Source: Ensifer adhaerens (GTDB lineage Bacteria > Pseudomonadota > Alphaproteobacteria > Rhizobiales > Rhizobiaceae). Taken from it: a DNA stretch of 64,000 nt. This document shows positions 53,750 through 62,452 of this stretch, piece after piece (the first letter of the stretch is position 1; every line of letters begins with the position of its first letter). The stretch lies in assembly GCF_000697965.2 (NCBI RefSeq), contig NZ_CP015882.1, positions 930,001 to 994,000 of the forward strand. Direction: 5' to 3'. The notes below the pieces were generated by a model that did not search any database, was not told where the DNA came from, and worked only from the letters and a program-made list of their open reading frames with translations. The position numbers and the translations under genes were made by a program.

Positions 53750-53862
53750 CGTTTGCAACCGGCTGTGGACTGCAAGCGCGTTCGCGGCGAGAAGCGACGC
53801 CGTAAAGACCATCACTCAAATAGAGGTTCAGCTTCTGCAGTGCGCGCGAGGTGGCGACATTC

Positions 53863-53877
53863 GTCAACGACGTTGAC
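53863..53877. promoter_or_regulatory. operator-like dyad GTCAACG-A-CGTTGAC
   Basis: Perfect inverted repeat 52 bases before the SorC-type regulator start. Its outer frame GTCAA-N5-TTGAC is the same as the core of the palindrome at 61074-61098. TGAC-TTTT-GTCA overlaps it at 53874-53885, which makes the region rich in the half-site. Confidence 0.6.
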
Positions 53878-53929
53878 TTTTGTCAGTATAGATGAAATAT
53901 GTCAGATCCATCTTGCGAAGGTTCCGCCA

Positions 53930-54910
53930 ATGCCCATCCGAGCCACAGACCAGATCATTCACAAGGCCGCCTGGCTCTATTATACGCACGGCCTGCGCCA
54001 GGACGAAGTGGCGCAGCGGCTGGAGATATCCCGCGCCTCGATCGCCATGTATCTGCGCAAGGCCCGCGAGATGGGCATCGTCACGATCACCACGTCGACA
54101 GAACTGTTTTCGCAGGACGTGCTTGCCCGCGAGCTCGAAGACGCCACCGGGCTTACGACTGCATGGCTCGTGCCGGAAGATCGGCAGGCGATGGACCCGG
54201 CCGCCGAAATGCCCGTCGTCGCGGCCTCCGTCTTTCTCGAACTGATCAACAAGGGCGACCGGATCGGTGTTGCCTGGGGCCGCACCGTCTATCATATCGC
54301 CGACGTCATGCCCTTTGCGGACCTGCGCGGCGTCACGGTCGTGCAACTTTGCGGCAACCTCGGCGCGCCCTATTCCTACCGCCCGGATCAATGCACGACG
54401 GAAATCGCCCGCCGCCTCAATGCCGAAGGGATTAATTTTTATGCGCCGCTCGTGCTTTCCTCCGAGCGGCTCGCCGAAGAACTGCGCGGCGAACCCGTCA
54501 TCAAGGAGCAGCTCGCGACCATCTCCGACTGCGGTCTGGCGCTCTATTCGGTCGGCGGCATCGAGGATGACAGCCACCTCGTCAAATGCGGCGCGCTCTC
54601 GGCTGCAGACATGCATGCGATGGGCGAAAAGGGCGCGGCCGGCGTCATTGCCGGACAGCTCATCGATCGCGACGGCCAATGGATGGATTGCGAGCACAAT
54701 CGCCGCTGCATTTCGGCCGATCTCGGCTCCATCCGCACGATCAAGAAGCGCATGCTGGTCGTGCAGGAGGACAGCAAGTTCGAACCGCTGATGGCGGCCT
54801 TGAAGGGCGGCTTCGCCTCGCATCTCGTCATCACCGAGTCGATGGCACGCAAAGTCCTCGATCGCTGGAACCGCGAAGGGCTTGGCAGAAGCGGCTCAGG
54901 CGCCCCCTGA
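53930..54910 (+). CDS. SorC/DeoR-type sugar-binding transcriptional regulator
   Basis: 326 aa from the ATG at 53930; the frame is open to 53693 but crosses the operator. N-terminal HTH (about 15-45: YTHGLRQDEVAQRLEISRASIAMYLRKARE) and the SorC sugar-phosphate-binding domain (GDRIGVAWGRTVYHIAD, GALSAADM). SorC proteins are tetramers whose effectors are usually phosphorylated sugars. It precedes the aldolase-SDR fusion by 57 bases on the same strand. Effector inferred to be an intermediate such as methylthioribose phosphate. Confidence 0.9.
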   Translation: MPIRATDQIIHKAAWLYYTHGLRQDEVAQRLEISRASIAMYLRKAREMGIVTITTSTELFSQDVLARELEDATGLTTAWLVPEDRQAMDPAAEMPVVAASVFLELINKGDRIGVAWGRTVYHIADVMPFADLRGVTVVQLCGNLGAPYSYRPDQCTTEIARRLNAEGINFYAPLVLSSERLAEELRGEPVIKEQLATISDCGLALYSVGGIEDDSHLVKCGALSAADMHAMGEKGAAGVIAGQLIDRDGQWMDCEHNRRCISADLGSIRTIKKRMLVVQEDSKFEPLMAALKGGFASHLVITESMARKVLDRWNREGLGRSGSGAP

Positions 54911-54967
54911 GCCTCGAATTTGGGTCCGCCGATACCGGCCGGGCCGGTTTATCGGGAGGCTGAACTT

Positions 54968-57022
54968 ATGGATAATCTCTGGCGCGACGACGAGGCGGAG
55001 AAGGTCGTTACGGGCTATCAGGCCAAGGGCACCGGCCGCGATCTGGCGCTGCGGACCTATACGACGCGACTGCTTGGCGGCGAGCCGCGGCTCGTGCTGC
55101 ATGGCGGCGGCAACACCTCGGTGAAAACCGAAATCACAGACCTCGTCGGGGACACGCATGCCGTGCTCTGCGTCAAGGGCAGTGGCTGGGACATGGGCAC
55201 GATCGAGCCCGCCGGCCTGCCAGCCGTCAAGATCGCCCCCCTGCTCAAGAGCCGCAAGCTCGAAAGGCTTTCGGACGAGGACATGGTGACGCTGTTGCGC
55301 GCCAACCTCATCGACCCGGCCTCGCCGAACCCGTCCGTGGAGGCGCTGCTGCACGCCTTCCTGCCACACAAGTTCGTCGACCACACCCATTCGACCGCCA
55401 TTCTTGCCATCGCCGATCAGGCCAAGAGCCGGGAGATGTGCGCCGAGCTTTTCGGCAGGAAGATGGGCTTCGTGCCCTACATCATGCCGGGCTTCGCGCT
55501 GGCGAAGGCTGCGGCGGACGTGTTCGATCAGGATCCAACGGTCGAGGGGCTGATCCTCGACAAGCACGGGATCTTCACCTTCGCCGACACGGCGAAGGAA
55601 GCCTATGACCGGATGATCCACTATGTCACGCGCGCCGAAGAGCATGTGAAAGCGAAGGGGCACAATCCGTTTACGCCCGCCGCCCTGCCCGCAGTGCTTG
55701 CAAGCCCTGCCGATATCGCGCCAATGCTGCGCGGCGCCGTTGCCGTCGACAAGGGCGAAGGCCGTTTTGACCGCATGGTCAGCGTGTTCCGCACCTCGCC
55801 CGACATCCTCGACTTCGTCAATGCGCAGCAAGTTGAGGAGATGGCAGCCAGGGGCGTTTCGACGCCCGATCTTTCCATCCGCATCAAGACCGGCCCGTTG
55901 GTGCTTCCGGCGCCGGCTAAAGATGATCTCTCGGGTTACCGGGCCGTGATCGACGCGCGGGTCACCGCCTTTGCCGCCGACTACACCGGGTATTTCCACA
56001 GCAACGACGCACGAGACGACGTCAAGCGCATCATGCTCGATCCCATGCCGCGCCTGACGCTGGTGCCCGGGCTCGGCATGTTCGGCCATGGCCGCACCTA
56101 CAAGGACGCGATGATCGCCGTCGACGTCGGCGAGATGTGGATCGAGGCTGCGCGCGACGCAGAATCCGTTGGCCGCTTCGAGCCGGTCAGCCGGCCGGAT
56201 CTGTTCGATCTCGAATACTGGTCGCTGGAACAGGCGAAACTCGCGGGCGCCAAGCCGAAGCCGTTTACCGGCCAGGTCGCGCTCGTCACCGGCGGCGCCG
56301 GCGCCATCGGCGCTGCCATCGTCAAGGCTTTCGTCGCCGAGGGCGCGCATGCCGTCGTGCTCGACCTCGACGGCGACAAAGCAAGCGCAGTGGCGAAGGC
56401 GGCCGGCAACAACTCGATTGGCATCGCCTGCGACATCACCGATCCCGCTTCGGTGCGCGCCGCCTTCGACCGGGTGGTCGCGACCTTCGGCGGCGTCGAT
56501 ATCGTCGTCTCCAATGCGGGCGCCGCCTGGGAAAGCCCGATTGCGACGATGGACGACGCCCTGCTGCGCCGTAGCTTCGAGCTGAATTTCTTCGCGCATC
56601 AGACGGTCGCGCAGAATGCCGTGCGCGTCATGAAGGAACAAAAGACCGGCGGCGTGCTGCTCTTCAACGCCTCCAAGCAGGCAGTCAACCCGGGCGCGAA
56701 GTTCGGCGCCTACGGATTGCCGAAAGCGGCGACGCTGTTTCTGTCGCGGCAATATGCGCTTGAGCATGGTGCCGACCATATCCGCGTCAATGCCGTCAAC
56801 GCCGATCGCATCCGCTCGGGCCTGCTCAATGACGAGATGATCGCCAATCGTGCAGCCGCCCGCGGCCTTTCGGTCAAGGACTACATGGGCGGAAACCTGC
56901 TCGGTCTCGAAGTGACGGCCGAGGACGTAGCGCGCGCCTTCGTGCACCACGCGCTCGCAGAACGAACCACCGCGGATGTGACGACTGTGGATGGCGGCAA
57001 TATCGCAGCGGCGATGCGCTGA
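54968..57022 (+). CDS. bifunctional class II aldolase / short-chain dehydrogenase
   Basis: 684 aa from the ATG at 54968 (GGGAGG upstream). Residues 1 to about 420 are a class II aldolase/adducin domain: HGGGNTS at 45-51, HTH metal ligands H139 and H141 (FVDHTHSTA), and DKHGIFTFADTA with a third His. Residues from about 435 are an SDR with VTGGAGAIG, SNAGAAWES and YGLPK. The aldolase would cleave a ketose 1-phosphate into DHAP and an aldehyde, and the SDR would oxidise or reduce that aldehyde. Similar fusions act on rhamnulose 1-phosphate in rhizobia, but this one is a different clade and shares an operator with mtnK. Confidence 0.88.
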   Translation: MDNLWRDDEAEKVVTGYQAKGTGRDLALRTYTTRLLGGEPRLVLHGGGNTSVKTEITDLVGDTHAVLCVKGSGWDMGTIEPAGLPAVKIAPLLKSRKLERLSDEDMVTLLRANLIDPASPNPSVEALLHAFLPHKFVDHTHSTAILAIADQAKSREMCAELFGRKMGFVPYIMPGFALAKAAADVFDQDPTVEGLILDKHGIFTFADTAKEAYDRMIHYVTRAEEHVKAKGHNPFTPAALPAVLASPADIAPMLRGAVAVDKGEGRFDRMVSVFRTSPDILDFVNAQQVEEMAARGVSTPDLSIRIKTGPLVLPAPAKDDLSGYRAVIDARVTAFAADYTGYFHSNDARDDVKRIMLDPMPRLTLVPGLGMFGHGRTYKDAMIAVDVGEMWIEAARDAESVGRFEPVSRPDLFDLEYWSLEQAKLAGAKPKPFTGQVALVTGGAGAIGAAIVKAFVAEGAHAVVLDLDGDKASAVAKAAGNNSIGIACDITDPASVRAAFDRVVATFGGVDIVVSNAGAAWESPIATMDDALLRRSFELNFFAHQTVAQNAVRVMKEQKTGGVLLFNASKQAVNPGAKFGAYGLPKAATLFLSRQYALEHGADHIRVNAVNADRIRSGLLNDEMIANRAAARGLSVKDYMGGNLLGLEVTAEDVARAFVHHALAERTTADVTTVDGGNIAAAMR

Positions 57023-57092
57023 GCGCTTCCGTCTAAGCGTAAAAACGTGCCACACTGCGGTCTCCCGCCAGAGTTGTTCGGATGGAGACGAA

Positions 57093-57317
57093 ATGGTCGA
57101 TCGATGGCCCGCAGATGCCGCGTTTCAAATGGGTGACTATGCAGCCAAGAAAGGCCGCGCCTCATGGCGCGGCAAGATCGTCGGCTGGTATCGCACAGAC
57201 CTGACCAGCCTCGGCTACGCGATCGAAAGCCATTTCGAGCCGGGCTCCGTGCAGATCTATCCCGAGACGGCGATCGAAGCCTGGGTGCCGCCAAAGGCGG
57301 AAAGCGAATTAGAGTAG
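57093..57317 (+). CDS. DfrB (type II, R67-like) dihydrofolate reductase homologue
   Basis: 74 aa from the ATG at 57093 (GGAG upstream). The SH3-like core matches R67 DHFR closely: FQMGD at 11-15, W25, GWY at 31-33, and GSVQIYP at 51-57. R67 catalytic positions K32, W38, W45 and Q67-I68-Y69 correspond to K19, W25, W32 and Q54-I55-Y56 with identical spacing. R67 forms a tetramer with a single central pore and is naturally trimethoprim-insensitive. It is only 70 bases after the aldolase-SDR gene and outside any integron, so it may be an ancestral chromid version. Activity is not proven. Confidence 0.85.
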   Translation: MVDRWPADAAFQMGDYAAKKGRASWRGKIVGWYRTDLTSLGYAIESHFEPGSVQIYPETAIEAWVPPKAESELE

Positions 57318-57324
57318 TCAGGAC

Positions 57325-57357
57325 AAAAAAAGGGGCGGTCTGATCGACCGCCCCTTT
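57325..57357. terminator. bidirectional Rho-independent terminator
   Basis: A7 precedes GGGGCGGTC (57332-57340), loop TGATC, GACCGCCCC (57346-57354) and TTT. The stem is a perfect 9 bp. The A-run makes it work in the minus direction too, serving both the DfrB-like gene and the binding-protein gene. Confidence 0.85.
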
Positions 57358-57374
57358 CGTTTCGCCTTGGGAGA

Positions 57375-58418
57375 TTAAGGCTTCGGCATCCATGCGGGCA
57401 TGACAACATCTGCATGGGCGAACTGCGGCAGCTTCACGCCGAGCTCTTCCATGTTCTTGATGTCCTGATCGTTCAGGTCCTTCTGGGTGATCAGCGTCGG
57501 CGGTACCACCACCTGGCGGCCCGGGTTTTCGCCGGCAAGCAGCATGGCGAGCGAGCGGACCGAGACCTGGCCGACGACGGCGGGGTTGGTGGCGGCCGTC
57601 GCCGTCCAGGCCGAGCCCGTTTCGCGCATGGCGGCGATGTCGGACGTCGAAATGTCGGCCGAGTAGATCTTGACGCTGGAAGACAGGCCCGCTTCGTCGA
57701 CGGCGATCTTCACGCCCTTGGCGAACTCGTCATAGGGCGCGAACATCACGGTGATGTCGGGCTTGGCCGAAATCACCGCGCGGGCCTGGTTGGCTACCGA
57801 GTTGGCGATCGGGTTGTCCATCGTTCCGAATTGCGCGGCTTCCTCGATGCCGGAATACTTCGCCTTGAATTCCTTCCAGGTCTCGTCGCGGCGGTCGAGC
57901 GGCGCGATGCCGGCGACATAGACGTAGCCTGCCTTGAAGCTTTCGCCATTGTCCTTGACGGCCTGCTCGAGCGCGAGGCGGGCCAGGTCGCGGTCGGACT
58001 GCTCGATCTGCGGGATCTTCTCGTTCTCGACGTTTACGTCGAAGGCGACGACCTTGATGCCGGCGTCAACCGCGCGCTGGGCAGCTTCCTTCATCGATTC
58101 GGTCAGGCCGTGCTGGATGATGATGCCCTGCACGCCAAGCGCGATCGCCTGGTCGACCATGTCGGCCTGGAGCGCTGCATCCTGGCGGCTGTCGAAGACC
58201 TGAAGCTGCACGCCGAGCGCCTTGGACTGCGCCTCTACGCCTGCGAGATAGGACTGGAAGAAGTCGCCGGTCGAAAGGTAGCGCACAAGCGCGATCTTGA
58301 CATCGCCGGCCTTGTCGAACGGCTTTGGCATCTCGGCGGCAAAGGACGGCACGCCGAAGGCGGCTGCCCCCATCAACCCAAGCGTCAAGCGGCCCAGGCT
58401 TCTGCGAGTCATGTTCAT
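57375..58418 (-). CDS. sugar ABC transporter substrate-binding protein (RbsB-like)
   Basis: 347 aa from the ATG at 58418, with GGAGGAG upstream. Twin-arginine-like or Sec signal (MTRRSLGRLTLGLMGAAAFGVPSFA-A, about residues 3-29). The mature protein is a class I LacI-type periplasmic binding domain (VKIALVRYLSTGDFFQSYLAG, IIIQHGLTESM, GTMDNPIANSVANQARAVI). It is third in the operon ATPase-permease-binding protein, divergent from mtnK. A 5-deoxy- or 5-methylthio-ribose ligand is inferred from the neighbours. Confidence 0.88.
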   Translation of the reverse strand: MNMTRRSLGRLTLGLMGAAAFGVPSFAAEMPKPFDKAGDVKIALVRYLSTGDFFQSYLAGVEAQSKALGVQLQVFDSRQDAALQADMVDQAIALGVQGIIIQHGLTESMKEAAQRAVDAGIKVVAFDVNVENEKIPQIEQSDRDLARLALEQAVKDNGESFKAGYVYVAGIAPLDRRDETWKEFKAKYSGIEEAAQFGTMDNPIANSVANQARAVISAKPDITVMFAPYDEFAKGVKIAVDEAGLSSSVKIYSADISTSDIAAMRETGSAWTATAATNPAVVGQVSVRSLAMLLAGENPGRQVVVPPTLITQKDLNDQDIKNMEELGVKLPQFAHADVVMPAWMPKP

Positions 58419-58469
58419 GTCAGTCTCCTCCACTGGTGAACTTTTTGTTTTCCGCTGAAGGGCACCCCT

Positions 58470-59519
58470 TCAGCGTTTGCCTCTTTTCGAGAGCGCAAAG
58501 GTGAAGATCAGGGCAGCGACGAGCACGGCGCCCTTGATGAAATCCTGGGTGTAATAGGGCGCGTTCATCATCGTCAGGCCCTGCAGCAGGATGCCGACGA
58601 AGAGCGCGCCGATCGCCGTGCCGAAAGCGTTCGGCTTGGCGGCGCCGAGCACGGCAAAACCGATCAGCGCTGCGGCAACCGCATCGAGCAGCAGGTTGTT
58701 GCCCGACGCGATGTCTCCGCGACCAAGACGGGCGGCAAGCAGGATGCCGCCGATCGAGGCGAAGACGCCGGAAATGATATAGGCCGAAATCTTGTAGGCA
58801 TTGACCGGCGCACCGGCGAGGCCGGCTGCCCGCTCGTTGGAGCCGACGGCATACATCATGCGGCCGAAGCGGGTGTATTCGAGGAAGAACCAGATGACGA
58901 TCGCCAGCACGATCAACACCACGACCGAAACCGGCACGAGGTTGGGCAGGACGAAATCGAAGCGGTGGCGGCCGAGTGCCAGGAAGGCCGGGCTGAAAGT
59001 GCCGCCGGCGACCGAGCCGTCGGGAAGCGTCATGCCTGTGGCAATCGACCGACCCTCCGTCGGGATGCGCTGGAGGCCGAGCAAGAGGAACATCATGCCG
59101 AGTGTCGCCAGCAGATCAGGCACGCGCATGTAGACGATAATGACGCCGTTGACGAAACCGACCAGGACACCGATGGCAAGGCACACGAGCGTCGCCGTCA
59201 GTGCGTCGCCGCCCATCACCACCATCACATAGGACGAGGCCATCATCGCCGTCGTCGCGACCGAGCCGATCGAAAGATCGAAGCCGCCGACGACAAGCGT
59301 GGCTGTCACGCCCAGCGCCAGGATGCCGGTAATCGACACCGACTGCAGGATGAAGACCGCACTCTGCGGTGAGGCGAAGCCGCCGGTCACGAGCGAGAAA
59401 TAGAGGACCATCCCGGCGAGAAGCACGAGGAAGCCGTATTTGATGGCCGCCTCGCGAATTCCCGATGCGCTCGAAGGGACCGCAACCGGTGCTGCGGAAT
59501 TGCTCTGTTCACTGCTCAT
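58470..59519 (-). CDS. sugar ABC transporter permease (RbsC-like)
   Basis: 349 aa with about 9-10 hydrophobic helices in the BPD_transp_2 family. GFDLSIGSVATTAMMAS and AGAPVNAYKISAYIISGVFASIGGILLAARLG (split) are the conserved cytoplasmic loops. Its start overlaps the ATPase stop (ATGA). Confidence 0.92.
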   Translation of the reverse strand: MSSEQSNSAAPVAVPSSASGIREAAIKYGFLVLLAGMVLYFSLVTGGFASPQSAVFILQSVSITGILALGVTATLVVGGFDLSIGSVATTAMMASSYVMVVMGGDALTATLVCLAIGVLVGFVNGVIIVYMRVPDLLATLGMMFLLLGLQRIPTEGRSIATGMTLPDGSVAGGTFSPAFLALGRHRFDFVLPNLVPVSVVVLIVLAIVIWFFLEYTRFGRMMYAVGSNERAAGLAGAPVNAYKISAYIISGVFASIGGILLAARLGRGDIASGNNLLLDAVAAALIGFAVLGAAKPNAFGTAIGALFVGILLQGLTMMNAPYYTQDFIKGAVLVAALIFTFALSKRGKR

Positions 59520-61033
59520 GACGCATGGACCTGTTGATAGAATTGACCGGCGATTTCCGACAGGAGCCGCTCGACATCGATGTCGGCATTGCGGTGCTCT
59601 CCGACGATGGTCTGTTCCGACATCACGAGGATGCGGTCGGCGACTTCGAAGGCTTCGTCGAGTTCGGTCACGAAGAGGATCGTGGCGCGGCCCGCGGCCG
59701 AGGCGCGCAGCTTCTCGCCGATGTCGCGGCGTGCGGCGATGTCGACGCCCTGGAACGGTTCGTCGAGGATGAGCAGGCGCGACGGCTCGGAAAGCCAGCG
59801 CGCGACCATCACCTTCTGTTGGTTCCCGCCCGAAAGCGTCTGCAACTCGTCGCGCTCGCTGCGGCAGACGACACCGAGGGCGGCGATCTGCTGGCGTGCC
59901 TTGGTCTTTTCCGCCCGCCGGCTCGATATGCCGAAGCGCGAGAGCCGGCTCAGGAACGGCAGGCTGATATTTTCGTAGATGTTGAAGTCGGGCACGATGC
60001 CGCTTTCGGCGCGGTCCTTGGCGACGAGGAAGACGCCGCGGGCGATAGCCCTTCCGGTGCTTGCCGGCGCGTAACGCGCGCCGTCGAGCGTCATCTCACC
60101 GGCAAACGGAGCGCGCGCGCCAAACAGAGTTTCGGCAAGCGCGGTCTTGCCGACGCCGACGAGCCCGGTGACGGCGACGATTTCCCCGTCACGGAGCGTG
60201 AAATCGAAGGGGCGCGCCTGCTCCGACAACTTCAGGCCGCTGACCGCAAAGACCGGAGCGCCGCCGTCGCGCAGATCAACGGCGCCAGCCAAGACCTTGC
60301 GACCGAGCATGGCGTTGACCGCACCCTCATAGTCCAGTTCCGGCCCTTCGAAGCGGCCACTGATGCGGCCATCACGCAGCGCCACGATGCTATCGGCCAG
60401 CCGGCGAATATCCGACATGCGATGCGAGATATAGAGAATGGCGACGCCGCGCGCCTTCAGCCGATCGACGAGATCGAAAAGCCGGTCGGCCTCCGCGCTC
60501 GACAGCGACGAGGTCGGTTCGTCAAGGATCAGCACCTTCGGCTCATGCGCCATGGCACGGGCGATCGCCACCATCTGCCGGTCGGCAAGCGTCAGGTCGT
60601 TGATATTGGCGGCAAGATCGATCGCAAGCCCCATGCGCGAGGCGACCGCGGCGGCCTCTCGGCGCACCCGACGCGGGTTGAAGAACAGTCGCGCACCGCG
60701 CCCGTTCAAGCGGTCGAGCGTTAGATTGGTGGCGACGTCGAGATCGGCGACCACCCCGTCATTGATGTTCTGATGCACGGTGACAACGCCGGCGCGGATC
60801 GCCTCGGCCGGGGCCGTCGGCTCGAAGGGCATGCCGGCGAGCGTGATCGTGCCGGCGTCGCGCGTGTAAACGCCGCTCAGGATCCGCACGAGCGTGGATT
60901 TGCCGGCGCCATTGGCGCCCATCAGAACGGTAACCGCCCCAGCCTTGAGATCGAGATCCACCCCTCGAAGAACCGGTACCGGTCCGAAGGATTTGCGCAC
61001 GCCCTCAATGCGAAACACTGCCTGTTCGCTCAT
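59516..61033 (-). CDS. sugar ABC transporter ATP-binding protein (RbsA-like)
   Basis: 505 aa with two tandem nucleotide-binding domains, as in RbsA/XylG. Domain 1 has Walker A GANGAGKSTL (about 38-47) and Walker B VLILDEPTSSLSSAEAD, with an unusual signature (LTLADRQMVAIARA). Domain 2 has GLVGVGKTALAE, the signature LSGGNQQKV and LLILDEPFQGVD. The start at 61033 has GGAGGAG upstream. First gene of the operon, facing the operator at 61074-61098. Confidence 0.93.
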   Translation of the reverse strand: MSEQAVFRIEGVRKSFGPVPVLRGVDLDLKAGAVTVLMGANGAGKSTLVRILSGVYTRDAGTITLAGMPFEPTAPAEAIRAGVVTVHQNINDGVVADLDVATNLTLDRLNGRGARLFFNPRRVRREAAAVASRMGLAIDLAANINDLTLADRQMVAIARAMAHEPKVLILDEPTSSLSSAEADRLFDLVDRLKARGVAILYISHRMSDIRRLADSIVALRDGRISGRFEGPELDYEGAVNAMLGRKVLAGAVDLRDGGAPVFAVSGLKLSEQARPFDFTLRDGEIVAVTGLVGVGKTALAETLFGARAPFAGEMTLDGARYAPASTGRAIARGVFLVAKDRAESGIVPDFNIYENISLPFLSRLSRFGISSRRAEKTKARQQIAALGVVCRSERDELQTLSGGNQQKVMVARWLSEPSRLLILDEPFQGVDIAARRDIGEKLRASAAGRATILFVTELDEAFEVADRILVMSEQTIVGEHRNADIDVERLLSEIAGQFYQQVHAS

Positions 61034-61073
61034 TCTCTCCTCCCGATGAAGGCAGGTTAGGATAGGCTTCCGT

Positions 61074-61098
61074 CAAATGTCAAGGCCATTGACATTTG
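61074..61098. promoter_or_regulatory. perfect palindrome in the ABC/mtnK divergent promoter
   Basis: CAAATGTCAA (61074-61083), spacer GGCCA, TTGACATTTG (61089-61098). Its core GTCAA-N5-TTGAC is also present at 53863-53877 before the SorC-type regulator gene. It lies midway between the ATPase start (minus) and the mtnK start (plus), ideal for coordinated repression of import and kinase. Confidence 0.75.
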
Positions 61099-61180
61099 CT
61101 AGAATGCCGCCTTAGTTGTGACCACACACGGCATGGCTGCGAGCGGTGGAGGCCCGCGCCATGCGTTGGAGGAGAACGAT

Positions 61181-62452
61181 ATGGACAAGCAGGTCTTCGA
61201 GGCGCTGAGCGCTGCGACGTTGCCGGAAAAACTCGGCGGCAACACCGTCCTGAGAGAAAAAATCGGGCCGGACTTTTCGCGCTGGAGCGTTAAGGAAGTC
61301 GGCGACGGCAACCTCAATCTGGTCTTCATCGTCTCCGGCGACAGGGGCGCTGCCATCGTCAAGCAGGCGCTGCCCTATGTGCGCCTTGTCGGCGAAAGCT
61401 GGCCGCTGCCGCTGAAGCGCTCCTATTTCGAATATCATGCCCTGAAGCGCCAGGCAGCGCGTGACCCCGGCCTCGTGCCGGAGATCTATTTCTTCGACGA
61501 ATCCCAGGCGCTCATCGTCATGGAGTTCCTGACGCCGCACGTCATTTTGAGGCGCGCGCTGATCGACGGGCGGCAACTGCCGAAAATCGGGCGTGACCTC
61601 GGCCTCTTCGTCGCCCGCACGCTCTTTCGCGGCTCCGACCTCTCCATGGCCACGCGAGAAAAGAAGACGGACCTTGCGCTTTTCGCCGACAATATCGAGC
61701 TTTGCGACATCACCGAAAACCTGGTGTTTTCCGATCCCTATTTCGAGGCCGAGCTCAATCGTCACACCACGCCCCAGCTCGATCCGATCGTGGCCGAGCT
61801 TCGCGCCGACCGCGACCTCAAGGTCGAAGCACAGCGGCTGAAACATCTGTTCTCGGCAAAAGCCGAAACGCTCTGCCATGGCGATCTGCATATCGGTTCT
61901 GTTATGGTGACCGACGACGAGACCCGCGTCATCGACCCGGAGTTCGCGTTCTACGGACCGATCAGCTTCGACGTCGGCATGCTGCTTGCCAATTTCTGGA
62001 TGAGCTATTTTTCGCAGAGCGGACACGAAAACGCGCCCAGTGCCCGAGATGGCATGCGCACCTATCTGCTCGATACGGTCGAAGTCATCTGGGAAACCTT
62101 CCGCACCGAATTCGCCCATCTCTGGCGCACGGAGCGTAACGGCATTCTCTACCAGGCAAGCCTCTTTGAGGCGCGCAACGATCCGTTCGGCGCCGAACAG
62201 GCGCTCGATATCGTCATCGACGAGATCTGGCGCGAGATGTTGGGCTTTGCCGGCGTCGAGATGCACCGCCGCATCCTGGGGCTCGCCCACAACGCCGACT
62301 TCGAAACCATTGTCGACCCCGATCGCCGTGCTGCCTGCGAAACCAGGGCGCTGAAGCTCGGGCGTCACCTCGCCGTCAACCGGCATCATATCCACAGCCT
62401 CAAGGACATCCGCGCACTCGCGGAGCGCCTTCAGAAGGAGACATCAGCGTGA
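61181..62452 (+). CDS. mtnK: S-methyl-5-thioribose kinase
   Basis: 423 aa from the ATG at 61181 (GGAGGAG upstream). Kinase-like fold of the MtnK/APH group: an opening TLPEKLGG and [13 protein letters not shown] (nucleotide-binding strand-loop), [12 protein letters not shown] as the catalytic loop (Asp in GDLH) and [21 protein letters not shown] with the metal-binding Asp. It phosphorylates 5-methylthioribose on O1 with ATP. Overlaps mtnA by 4 bases, so the two are translationally coupled. Confidence 0.94.
   Translation: MDKQVFEALSAATLPEKLGGNTVLREKIGPDFSRWSVKEVGDGNLNLVFIVSGDRGAAIVKQALPYVRLVGESWPLPLKRSYFEYHALKRQAARDPGLVPEIYFFDESQALIVMEFLTPHVILRRALIDGRQLPKIGRDLGLFVARTLFRGSDLSMATREKKTDLALFADNIELCDITENLVFSDPYFEAELNRHTTPQLDPIVAELRADRDLKVEAQRLKHLFSAKAETLCHGDLHIGSVMVTDDETRVIDPEFAFYGPISFDVGMLLANFWMSYFSQSGHENAPSARDGMRTYLLDTVEVIWETFRTEFAHLWRTERNGILYQASLFEARNDPFGAEQALDIVIDEIWREMLGFAGVEMHRRILGLAHNADFETIVDPDRRAACETRALKLGRHLAVNRHHIHSLKDIRALAERLQKETSA

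Noticed and set aside
54968..57022. L-rhamnose RhaD as a direct assignment
   Set aside because: Domain order is the same, but no rhaI, rhaK or rhaSTPQ genes are adjacent and the shared operator points to mtnK/mtnA instead.
54896..57055. 719-codon open frame on the minus strand
   Set aside because: It is the antisense of the aldolase-SDR fusion, has Arg/His/Gly-rich composition and no domain; high GC makes such shadow frames common.
61112..62395. 427-codon minus-strand frame over mtnK
   Set aside because: Antisense shadow of mtnK; composition rich in Val/Glu/Asp repeats of codon complements, no recognisable motif.
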